Position numbers and translations under genes: made by a program. The notes under the pieces were generated by a model. The model was not told the DNA's origin. It saw nothing but the letters and a program-made list of their open reading frames with translations, and did not search any database. This document shows, in pieces, positions 1 through 5,500 of a stretch of DNA of 8,385 bases. The DNA is from CAZMCH01 sp964564735 (lineage in GTDB: Bacteria; Poribacteria; DTPJ01): positions 1-8,385 of the forward strand of contig CAZMCH010000134.1 in the NCBI GenBank assembly GCA_964564735.1, in the 5' to 3' direction. Position 1 is the stretch's first letter. Each line of letters opens with the position of its first letter.

Positions 1-68
1 CTATAAATGTTCGTTTTGTTAACTTTGTAGTGATTATGCTTATGGCGAGTATTATAAAGGTTGGATAG
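1..68 (+). CDS. C-terminal tail of an unidentified plus-strand gene (partial)
   Basis: An open frame enters from the left edge at base 3 and stops at TAG 66-68. The visible tail reads INVRFVNFVVIMLMASIIKV-G, which is hydrophobic and could be the end of a membrane segment. The other two forward frames stop within the first 20 bases. The terminator hairpin at 68-109 begins on the last base of this stop codon, which is the main reason to believe a real gene ends here. Only about 21 residues are visible, so no family can be assigned and the reading could still be chance. Confidence 0.45.
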   Translation, partial: INVRFVNFVVIMLMASIIKVG

Positions 69-117
69 AAATTCCCCGATATTTTAGGTGCAATCGATCG
101 GGGAATTTCTTTATTAT
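68..117 (+). terminator. Intrinsic terminator between convergent genes
   Basis: A perfect 13-bp inverted repeat, GAAATTCCCCGAT (68-80) and ATCGGGGAATTTC (97-109), has a 16-nt loop and is followed on the plus strand by TTTATTATTT. It therefore looks like the terminator of the plus-strand gene that ends at 68. The same hairpin lies just past the stop of the minus-strand gene ending at 114. On that strand no U-tract follows, so termination there would be weaker or need help. Confidence 0.8.
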
Positions 118-1076
118 TTGGTTAGAACAAACTCAATATTATCAGCCATTCCACGAAAATCCCATCCTGAACCAAAAACAAGCACACGAGTTATATATTT
201 CGGTATAACGGGTGATTTATATTCATGCGTCATCAAGGGCCATGCAGATTTATCATAATTTCTCTTTTCATCCGCACAGTCTGGCAGGATTTCTTTTAGA
301 TTGGGTGATGTGTAATTAAGCCATGTATCCTGCCCGACCTGCATTGCGCAGTCATAAAAATTCATGCCCTCATAATAAAAACCATACGTCCATACATGAG
401 GCTCATCACGCTGATCAATAAAGGCGACCTGAACCATAGCGGGATATTCTCCACCTGCGCCTCCGCTACCAGAAAGGCTTTGATACATGGGTTTAACATC
501 TAGTTTAAGACGAATATCTTTATACTTTGAAACGTCAATAAACACATCCTGGGATATGCCGACAGATGACCCATCATTCCTGCTTTGTGATCTCTCAAAT
601 TGAACGACATTTGATCTTTTGTCTTCGTCATAAACTAACTGGCATTTCCAGACGCTTTTTGCAAAGTCAACGCCATGAGTAACTTCCCAACCGTTAAATG
701 CGTCCTCAAAATTACCATTCACGATTAATTTTTCAATTTTTTCATCAGGTATTGGTATCGTCCTACTGAATCTATCTTCTCCGCATGTCTCAAATTTCAC
801 TCTATCGCTAAATGGGTCTGAATCAAATGGCGTATAAAGTTCAGGATTACGCATACGACGAATCTCGCCTAGTTGCTCTCTCATCGCCTGTAATCGCATG
901 AATTGCTGTCTTTGTAGTTCTTCTATTTCTGCCATGAGTTCCTGTAGTCTGGACTCCATTTTTGACAATTTATCGTCAATTTTAATTGAAATTGCATTTT
1001 CAGCAGATGCTTTATAAATAGGAATAAGCATTATAAACAATATCACAAAAATTAATAATGTCTTTATTTTAAGCAT
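114..1076 (-). CDS. Secreted coiled-coil protein with a C-terminal jelly-roll (carbohydrate-binding-like) domain
   Basis: The protein is 320 aa. It has a basic N-terminus, a hydrophobic core (residues 6-20) and a likely signal peptidase I site after ASA (23-25). Residues 33-77 are rich in Glu, Arg, Leu and Met in a heptad-like pattern and should form a coiled coil. From about 117 to the end it resembles galactose-binding-like/CBM beta-sandwich domains, opening with the NGNFE...GW signature (120-130) and closing with a DNIEFVL strand (312-318). Four cysteines (98, 145, 243, 267) could form disulfides outside the cytoplasm. The start at 1076 is preferred over an ATG at 1091 because GGAGGGG (1083-1089) lies 6 nt upstream of it. 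The gene is the last of the sigma/anti-sigma operon. A ligand is not predictable: 'carbohydrate-binding' is a fold resemblance only, and it might instead be an envelope structural or sensor protein. Confidence 0.75.
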   Translation of the reverse strand: MLKIKTLLIFVILFIMLIPIYKASAENAISIKIDDKLSKMESRLQELMAEIEELQRQQFMRLQAMREQLGEIRRMRNPELYTPFDSDPFSDRVKFETCGEDRFSRTIPIPDEKIEKLIVNGNFEDAFNGWEVTHGVDFAKSVWKCQLVYDEDKRSNVVQFERSQSRNDGSSVGISQDVFIDVSKYKDIRLKLDVKPMYQSLSGSGGAGGEYPAMVQVAFIDQRDEPHVWTYGFYYEGMNFYDCAMQVGQDTWLNYTSPNLKEILPDCADEKRNYDKSAWPLMTHEYKSPVIPKYITRVLVFGSGWDFRGMADNIEFVLTK

Positions 1077-1082
1077 TTTAAG

Positions 1083-1089
1083 CCCCTCC
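1083..1089 (-). promoter_or_regulatory. Shine-Dalgarno that moves the start of the last operon gene to 1076
   Basis: GGAGGGG on the minus strand sits 6 nt before the ATG at 1074-1076, which precedes MLKIKTLL. The in-frame ATG at 1089-1091 overlaps this site and has only AT-rich sequence without a purine-rich motif upstream. Confidence 0.75.
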
Positions 1090-1097
1090 ATATTTTT

Positions 1098-1124
1098 GTC
1101 ATTCCAGTAAAGTCTGGAATCCAG
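1098..1124. repeat. REP-like palindromic unit between two operon genes
   Basis: The unit begins GTCATTCCAG and ends GGAATCCAG, and its arms ATTCCAG (1101-1107) and CTGGAAT (1114-1120) pair around a 6-nt loop. The outline GTCATTCC...GGAATCCAG matches the dispersed extragenic repeat found in many Gram-negative genomes, usually with GCGGG-type arms. Here the arm is the CCAG variant. It nearly fills the 52-nt gap before the last gene of the sigma operon, so it could stabilise the upstream mRNA or attenuate the downstream gene. No second copy was noticed in this window, so its status as a repeat rests on memory of the family. Confidence 0.5.
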
Positions 1125-1128
1125 TTCT

Positions 1129-2811
1129 TTATCTCTCCAATTTCTCCGGCGCCGCTGTCAGCGTTACAGGTATATCAAGCACCTGATCGCCACGTTTTAT
1201 CGTAAGCTTAACAGTATCGCCGATATTCTTCCTTGCGATAATCCTTGATGCAATATTTGGATGAGATGTCGCTTCTGAATCTATCGCAATTAAGAGATCG
1301 CTTTTCTGAACACCTGCAGAATAGCTGGGTCCATTTTTGAAAACAGTAACGATATATGCACCATTTATGTAATTCATATATCTAAAACCAACACCCAAAA
1401 ACGGCATTTTATCCCCTCGTTCCTGCTTGAGCAAATCTATCTCTACATCTGCAATTAAAGGAGAGTTAATTGAGCCATATCTTTCTACCATTTCTTTATG
1501 ATAATTAATTATATTAACTGTCTCTCCGACTGATGTTTTAATTTTTGATTTATCTGACAAACCTAGCTTCTGAGAGCATAATCCTGCGTTATAATACGCC
1601 ATTATAATCTGCCATTCTTTTGCATTTGCTTGATCTTTAATTATTTCCGAATACTGAAATAAGGCTTCAGGATATGATTCATTGTTTTGATAAGCCCTTC
1701 CAAGATATATGCGATTTAATGAGTTCGGATTTTCATTTACCGCCCTTTTTAATGCCTCAATTTGCTTGTCTTGCATACCCAAACGCCCATAGGCAATGCC
1801 TGTCATCAACAAAGCAGATGGAACATATCTACTATTAGGCATGTTATCAATTATAGCTTCATAAGTCTTTATCGCATTGACATAATCCCTTTTGTCATGA
1901 AAAAGGTCATCTGCCTTTTGCATCAAAGCCCTTTCGCTTAAAGGAGTTTTCTCCCATTTTTGCAGGCGTAATAAACCTAATTCGGCAGATGCAAGATAAT
2001 CATCATTAATATTATTTTTTTCTCCAGTCTTTTCAACGACTATTTTGTAATATTTTTCCGCATCATCAAACTTTTCTGTTATTTCAGAGCAAAACCCCGC
2101 CCTGTAACTAGATTCTACAATTAAAAACCATGGAGTATTCTCTTTGTTTATTAATGATTTATATAGTTCAAGGGCTTTATCATATATGCCCATTTCTTGA
2201 TAGGCTTTTGCCAATTCAAAGAATACGACAGGCGGTGCTTTTTCGCCATATTCATTAATTAATTGTATCCAATTTTCCATAACGTTGCCCATCTGACTTG
2301 ATGGTGATGATTCGTCCTCTTGCAAGACTTCCTCTAATGTCTTGAACGCCTCAAATTTTGGCATTGATTTGAGTATGGCGTCCCTTAATTCATCAAGGGA
2401 TGATAGCTCAATATTGCCCGTAAGGGTCATTTCCGATAATTCCGAAGGACTGACGATAACGACAATCAATTTTTCTCTAACATTATCTTTTTCCATGCTA
2501 AAAATCATTATCGTTTTGCCCTTGTTCATGCCCTTCAAGACCATCTGCCAGCCATTTTCAAGGAATCTTTCGATATATCCCGCTGAAAAAGATTCTATCT
2601 CTGATTCACTCATTTCGCCGGGGACTTTGTAATTTTTCAAGTTTACTTCGGTTAATCCCGATAGTTCCTTATAGTTGCCAATTAGTTCTTTTAGCGAAAC
2701 ACCTGTTAGGCTTATTTCCTCTTTCAATTCGACTGCACCAAAAGATACGTTATTTAATGCAAATATTAACAAGGCGCATATTGCCAGTGTTATTATATTT
2801 CTATTTCCCAT
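1129..2811 (-). CDS. Exported TPR-repeat protein with C-terminal PDZ domain
   Basis: The protein is 560 aa. A signal peptide (residues 1-25, cleavage likely after SFG) is followed by an N-terminal region (26-165) of no family I recognise. TPR-like helix pairs follow at about 193-226, 229-263, 296-329, 330-363 and 364-395, with motifs such as AKAYQEMGIYDKALELYKSL. The PDZ domain spans about 470-552: it opens with MPFLGVGF, continues through GAYIVTVFKNGPSYSAGV and KSDLLIAID, and ends TVKLTIKRGDQVLDIPVTL. No protease catalytic domain is attached, unlike DegS or RseP, so it is probably a scaffold or sensor. The gene overlaps the anti-sigma gene by 19 bp, and its Shine-Dalgarno AAGGAG (2822-2827) lies inside that gene with a longish 10-nt spacer, which suggests translational coupling. 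The location is inferred to be periplasmic or outer-membrane-associated. TPR and PDZ calls are firm; the role is inference. Confidence 0.85.
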   Translation of the reverse strand: MGNRNIITLAICALLIFALNNVSFGAVELKEEISLTGVSLKELIGNYKELSGLTEVNLKNYKVPGEMSESEIESFSAGYIERFLENGWQMVLKGMNKGKTIMIFSMEKDNVREKLIVVIVSPSELSEMTLTGNIELSSLDELRDAILKSMPKFEAFKTLEEVLQEDESSPSSQMGNVMENWIQLINEYGEKAPPVVFFELAKAYQEMGIYDKALELYKSLINKENTPWFLIVESSYRAGFCSEITEKFDDAEKYYKIVVEKTGEKNNINDDYLASAELGLLRLQKWEKTPLSERALMQKADDLFHDKRDYVNAIKTYEAIIDNMPNSRYVPSALLMTGIAYGRLGMQDKQIEALKRAVNENPNSLNRIYLGRAYQNNESYPEALFQYSEIIKDQANAKEWQIIMAYYNAGLCSQKLGLSDKSKIKTSVGETVNIINYHKEMVERYGSINSPLIADVEIDLLKQERGDKMPFLGVGFRYMNYINGAYIVTVFKNGPSYSAGVQKSDLLIAIDSEATSHPNIASRIIARKNIGDTVKLTIKRGDQVLDIPVTLTAAPEKLER

Positions 2812-3404
2812 TCCTTTTCATCTCCTTCAATTAATTCAATGGTTTGACCCAAAACCTCAACCAATTCTAGCTTAACATTAATTTTAATCTGATCTGAATT
2901 TTCGCTTATATATTTTTTATTTTTAGATTTTTTCTTTATTACCTTATTTTCAGATAATTCTTTTTGAGTTACATTATTCTTTATATTCCTTTCTGCCAAA
3001 ATAATTTTTTTTGGCAATTCTATTTTTGCCGATTCTATAAACATATTTTGATCAATATCCGATTTTTCTGATGGTCTAATATTAAGAAACAGCCCAAGAC
3101 CTAAACAGAAAATCGAAATTGTAATAGCCACACTCAAAGCAAAAGTATTAGAAAACAAATTATAGCTTTTTTCGTATTCTTTCACCCTCCCCATTATGCG
3201 TTCAGGAAAATCAGCAGGCGGAGTATGCTCTTTCATCAGGACATTATCAGACCTGATTATCTCCAGACTAGCCTTTAGCCTATCAAGTTCAATTTTGCAA
3301 GATTCGCATTGTGCCAAATGAGCCTGCACATCAACGCTTTGCTGATAATCCAGATTTCCATCTGCAAATTCAACCAACAGCTTTTTATATTTTGAACAAT
3401 TCAT
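2793..3404 (-). CDS. Single-pass membrane anti-sigma factor (zinc-finger ZAS type)
   Basis: The protein is 203 aa from the ATG at 3404. The N-terminal 55 residues match the zf-HC2/ZAS anti-sigma fold: Cys3, a FADGNLD turn and the HxxxCxxC motif (HLAQCESC, His29, Cys33, Cys36), which bind zinc and clamp the sigma factor. One transmembrane helix spans about residues 86-108 (ALSVAITISIFCLGLGLFL). The remaining ~95 residues should lie outside the cytoplasm; they carry a Lys-rich stretch (KKKSKNKK) and end EWEIEI. A TTG at 3422 in frame, overlapping the sigma stop codon, could serve as a start. I prefer the ATG because GGTGGTGATC (3408-3417), one base off the extended GGAGGTGATC complement of 16S, sits at proper spacing before it. 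The gene follows the sigma gene after 14 nt. The outer domain resembles no sensor domain I recognise. Confidence 0.88.
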   Translation of the reverse strand: MNCSKYKKLLVEFADGNLDYQQSVDVQAHLAQCESCKIELDRLKASLEIIRSDNVLMKEHTPPADFPERIMGRVKEYEKSYNLFSNTFALSVAITISIFCLGLGLFLNIRPSEKSDIDQNMFIESAKIELPKKIILAERNIKNNVTQKELSENKVIKKKSKNKKYISENSDQIKINVKLELVEVLGQTIELIEGDEKEWEIEI

Positions 3405-3407
3405 AAT

Positions 3408-3417
3408 GATCACCACC
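3408..3417 (-). promoter_or_regulatory. Extended Shine-Dalgarno for the anti-sigma gene
   Basis: GGTGGTGATC differs at one base from the complement of the usual 16S 3' end. It places GGTGG 8 nt before the ATG at 3402-3404, favouring that start over TTG at 3420-3422. It lies directly after the sigma gene stop. Confidence 0.65.
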
Positions 3418-3418
3418 C

Positions 3419-3988
3419 TCAAGTGCTAACCTCTATCCAACCGTCATCCTCAAGAAACGGCTTAAGTTTCTCTTTTAATTCCATGCGTGCATAAAATAAC
3501 CGAGATTTAACTGTTCCAGTCGAGCATTTCATTATTTCCGCAATCTCTTCGCAATTATAGCTTTCAAAATAATACATGATGATCGGCACTCTCTGTTTCA
3601 ATGGCAATGAATTTATAGCTTTATGGACAATCTCTATCTTTTCGTTATTTTCTGTTATATTCTGAAGTTCTAGCGTTTGCCTTATTGAAACCAATCCCAA
3701 AGACAAATATTTGATTCTTTTACGCCTTTTTAGATGATTTATACATTGATTAATAGCTATTTGCGTCAACCATGTAGAAAATGATGATTGACATTGAAAT
3801 TTCTTGATTGACTTATATGCCCTTAAAAAAATCTCTTGAGAAACATCATCACATTCATTTGCGCCACCCAAAATCTTATATACAAGCCGATATATCCTTT
3901 CCTGATGTCTGCGCACTAATTCGTCAAATGCAGAAATATCACCTGCCTGACAAAGCCTAACCAGTTCAATGTCCTTATCAAGATTCAT
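3419..3988 (-). CDS. RNA polymerase ECF-family sigma-70 factor
   Basis: The protein is 189 aa, a normal ECF size, with only sigma regions 2 and 4. Region 2 covers about residues 21-90: FDELVRRHQERIYRLVYKIL, then the core-binding DDVSQEIFLRAYKSI segment and a basic HLKRRKR end. Region 4 covers about 122-176: LPLKQRVPIIMYYFE, then a helix-turn-helix EEIAEIMKCSTGTVKSRL that should read the -35 element. Proteins of this type redirect RNA polymerase to a stress or surface regulon and are held inactive by the partner encoded next door. The start at 3988 follows AGGGGA (3995-4000) by 6 nt; an in-frame ATG at 4012 has no Shine-Dalgarno. It is the first gene of the minus-strand operon and probably activates its own promoter at 4038-4067. 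Confidence 0.95.
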   Translation of the reverse strand: MNLDKDIELVRLCQAGDISAFDELVRRHQERIYRLVYKILGGANECDDVSQEIFLRAYKSIKKFQCQSSFSTWLTQIAINQCINHLKRRKRIKYLSLGLVSIRQTLELQNITENNEKIEIVHKAINSLPLKQRVPIIMYYFESYNCEEIAEIMKCSTGTVKSRLFYARMELKEKLKPFLEDDGWIEVST

Positions 3989-3994
3989 TGGAAA

Positions 3995-4000
3995 TCCCCT
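3995..4000 (-). promoter_or_regulatory. Shine-Dalgarno of the sigma factor gene
   Basis: AGGGGA on the minus strand lies 6 nt before the ATG at 3986-3988. This supports a 189-residue product; the upstream in-frame ATG (4010-4012) is preceded only by AT-rich sequence. Confidence 0.7.
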
Positions 4001-4037
4001 GACTATCGGCATATATTTGGATTAGTTTTCTACATAA

Positions 4038-4067
4038 TTAGACAACCATTGTCCAAAAACGGTTCAT
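4038..4067 (-). promoter_or_regulatory. Candidate autoregulated ECF promoter of the sigma operon
   Basis: Read on the minus strand, TGAACCG (-35, 4061-4067 region) is followed after 16 nt by GTCTAA (-10, 4038-4043). This resembles the RpoE/ECF pattern of a GGAAC-type -35, 15-17 nt and GTCTAA or TCTGA. A run of T follows the -35, as is common in ECF promoters. Transcription would begin near 4031, giving a leader of about 43 nt before the ATG at 3988. A small palindrome, GACAA-CCA-TTGTC (4041-4053), overlaps the -10 and spacer. The match is by eye and no second promoter of this type was found in the window to support it. Confidence 0.5.
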
Positions 4068-4130
4068 TTTCTTTTTTTATTTAATTATAGTAACTGAGAA
4101 TTCTGAAACATCAAATAAACATAAATATCA

Positions 4131-4240
4131 TAAGCCTTTAGATACCATCAAGGAATGAAAATGCTCAGAAAAGAAGGAACATATATCAGCCTAGCAAATA
4201 CACATGATTTCTGCTTCCTATAAAAACTGAAGGTGAATCA
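4131..4240 (+). pseudogene. Insertion-sequence right-end remnant with an ORF tail
   Basis: A plus-strand frame is open from 4134 and its last 22 codons, MKMLRKEGTYISL... ending DFCFL, stop at TAA 4221-4223. The stop lies inside a 21-bp sequence (4220-4240) that recurs inverted at 8160-8180 with one mismatch. A transposase gene ending inside or beside its right inverted repeat is typical of insertion sequences, so this is probably the end of an otherwise lost element. No transposase motif is visible in so short a tail, and the left limit is uncertain. Confidence 0.4.
4220..4240 (+). repeat. 21-bp terminal-repeat-like sequence, copy 1
   Basis: The core AAAACTGAAGGTGAATCA matches the reverse complement of 8160-8180 over 21 bases with a single A/G difference. 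In this copy the ORF tail lies to the left, so the outer end of the putative element faces right. Confidence 0.65.
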
Positions 4241-4294
4241 TTGAAAAAAACTGAGCTTCAGACATGAGTTCGGACATTTCCTAGAACAATATTG

Positions 4295-4339
4295 CTAAAT
4301 AATAGATATGTTATCTATATCAATAATTTGTTCGTTCAT
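4295..4339 (-). pseudogene. 14-codon ORF with a strong Shine-Dalgarno inside the MITE-like element
   Basis: ATG at 4337-4339 opens MNEQIIDIDNISII and stops at TAG 4295-4297. AGGAGGT at 4344-4350 precedes the ATG by 4 nt, one of the best ribosome sites in the window. It most likely preserves the start of a deleted transposase gene. A functional leader peptide is a less likely alternative, since the nearest downstream minus-strand gene (sigma) starts 300 bp away and has its own promoter. Confidence 0.4.
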
Positions 4340-4345
4340 AATTAC

Positions 4346-4393
4346 CTCCTATGATATTATAGTTACTATATTCTATCATAGGAGTTATTTTTT
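4346..4393. promoter_or_regulatory. Long hairpin: hides the Shine-Dalgarno on one strand, terminator-like on the other
   Basis: CTCCTATGATA (4346-4356) pairs perfectly with TATCATAGGAG (4374-4384). A second stem, TATAGT (4358-4363) with ACTATA (4365-4370), sits inside around a single-base loop. In a minus-strand transcript, the AGGAG of the Shine-Dalgarno is locked in the outer stem. In a plus-strand transcript the stem is followed by TTATTTTTT (4385-4393), a terminator-like tract. Both features are known ways in which insertion sequences are insulated from outside transcription. Confidence 0.6.
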
Positions 4394-4455
4394 GTCCGAA
4401 CTAATGTCCTAAGGTCAGTAATTTCTTGCTTAACCTGAAGTATAAACTAAATAAT

Positions 4456-4484
4456 TTGACTATATAGATAAATTGTGGTATTAT
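4456..4484 (+). promoter_or_regulatory. Sigma70-type promoter for the membrane protein-rel operon
   Basis: TTGACT (4456-4461), a 17-nt spacer and TATTAT (4479-4484) are present, with an extended -10 TGG at 4476-4478. Transcription should begin near 4491, about 44 nt before the ATG at 4535. It lies outside the MITE-like element, which ends at 4418. Confidence 0.75.
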
Positions 4485-4534
4485 TTATGCAAAGGTAATA
4501 TCAGACAATTTTTTTAGAAGGTGATAACAAAAAA

Positions 4535-5500
4535 ATGTCTAAGTTAGCTGTTGTTATAAATAAAGGGAAGTCTAGCCAAATAACAATATCCCTGATTGTA
4601 TTGCTTTTCTTGCTGATTGTGTTTATATATACCTCTTATCCTGACAATACTTTATCAAATATTATAAAACATCAAAAGGAATTGGTTATTCATTATATTC
4701 AGAATGGGATGCCTGAAAAAGCAATAAAAGAGTTTGATAAAGCAATAAAGATAAGCTATAACGAGGGTTTAATTAAGGGAAAAGAGGAAACATCAAAAAG
4801 CACAACTACAAAAATCTATCTTAAATATGTCATTATCAGTATAATCGCTGGTCTTTATTTTTCTGCAATACTTGTTGTTATTCTCTGGTGGTCAGATATT
4901 AGTAGCCAGACAAAATCTATCCGAAAAGCACTCAAAATAAATGGCTTTATAAAATCTATTAAAACCAAACTTGATCCAGAATTACATGAAAAAGCAATTT
5001 ATATAGCAAAGAGCAAAGAAAAATTACAGGAAATAATAAATAAAGAAAATGATCCAGAACTTAGCGGAGTTGCATCAAACATTTTACCTAGGTTAGATGA
5101 ATTAACAAGACAAGCATTATTGCTTATTGAGAAACAACAGATTTTGAATGACTATACAAGAGATATCGAACCAAAAATATTAGAAGAAGAACTTAGAGAA
5201 TGTGAAAAAGAGATTACAAAAGAGCCTGATCAAGAAGTGAGAGATGCACTTAATTATCAGATGATGCAAATAAAGAATAAGCAAAACAATTATATAAAAG
5301 CAAAAGCGAGAATTAGAACATGTGAAGCTATCTTGAAAGGCATTTCAGCAAGAATAGATTCTGCATCGCTTGATCTGATAAGTTTGCCGTCAATAATGAT
5401 AAATAAGCAGGAATTTTTTCAGCGGGTATCTGTTGAATTAGATGAAGAAATTAACCTAACTAAAAAAGCAACTGAGGCATTAATGGAAGAAATAAAATGA
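4535..5500 (+). CDS. Two-TM coiled-coil membrane protein of unknown function, coupled to rel
   Basis: The protein is 321 aa and I do not recognise its family. Transmembrane helices lie at about residues 15-33 and 98-119. Lys/Arg residues at the N-terminus and after the second helix suggest both ends face the cytoplasm, leaving residues 34-97 outside. That loop has a TPR-like helix (NGMPEKAIKEFDKAIKIS, 57-74). Residues 125-320 are highly charged and helical and should form a long coiled coil, with a less polar patch (LPRLDELTRQALLLIEKQQI, 184-203). The start is supported by GAAGGTGAT at 4517-4525, with a slightly long spacer. Its stop overlaps the rel start as ATGA (5497-5500), so translation is probably coupled. 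A role in localising or tuning Rel is possible, but is inferred from position alone. Confidence 0.8.
   Translation: MSKLAVVINKGKSSQITISLIVLLFLLIVFIYTSYPDNTLSNIIKHQKELVIHYIQNGMPEKAIKEFDKAIKISYNEGLIKGKEETSKSTTTKIYLKYVIISIIAGLYFSAILVVILWWSDISSQTKSIRKALKINGFIKSIKTKLDPELHEKAIYIAKSKEKLQEIINKENDPELSGVASNILPRLDELTRQALLLIEKQQILNDYTRDIEPKILEEELRECEKEITKEPDQEVRDALNYQMMQIKNKQNNYIKAKARIRTCEAILKGISARIDSASLDLISLPSIMINKQEFFQRVSVELDEEINLTKKATEALMEEIK

Larger units (their letters stand above)
4251..4418. mobile_element. 168-bp MITE-like element with 26-bp imperfect terminal inverted repeats
   Basis: The left end (4251-4276) and the reverse complement of the right end (4393-4418) agree at 22 of 26 positions, including a perfect inner AGTTCGGACA and a shared CTGA outer end. 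Inside, on the minus strand, are a strong Shine-Dalgarno AGGAGGT (4344-4350), an ATG and a 14-codon ORF (4295-4339), behind a long hairpin (4346-4384). This arrangement fits an insertion sequence whose transposase gene has been reduced to its first few codons. No target-site duplication is obvious, and the parent family cannot be named from the ends. Confidence 0.6.

Noticed and set aside
2342..2875. Plus-strand open frames of 96 and 66 codons opposite the TPR-PDZ gene
   Set aside because: They lie antisense to a well-supported coding sequence with TPR and signal-peptide features, and have no domain of their own.
3405..3422. TTG start of the anti-sigma gene overlapping the sigma stop
   Set aside because: It adds six residues that are not part of the ZAS motif, and the near-consensus extended Shine-Dalgarno fits the ATG at 3404 better.
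4013..4534. Small RNA or riboswitch in the divergent spacer
   Set aside because: The strong hairpin is better explained as part of the inverted-repeat element; no known riboswitch core was recognised.
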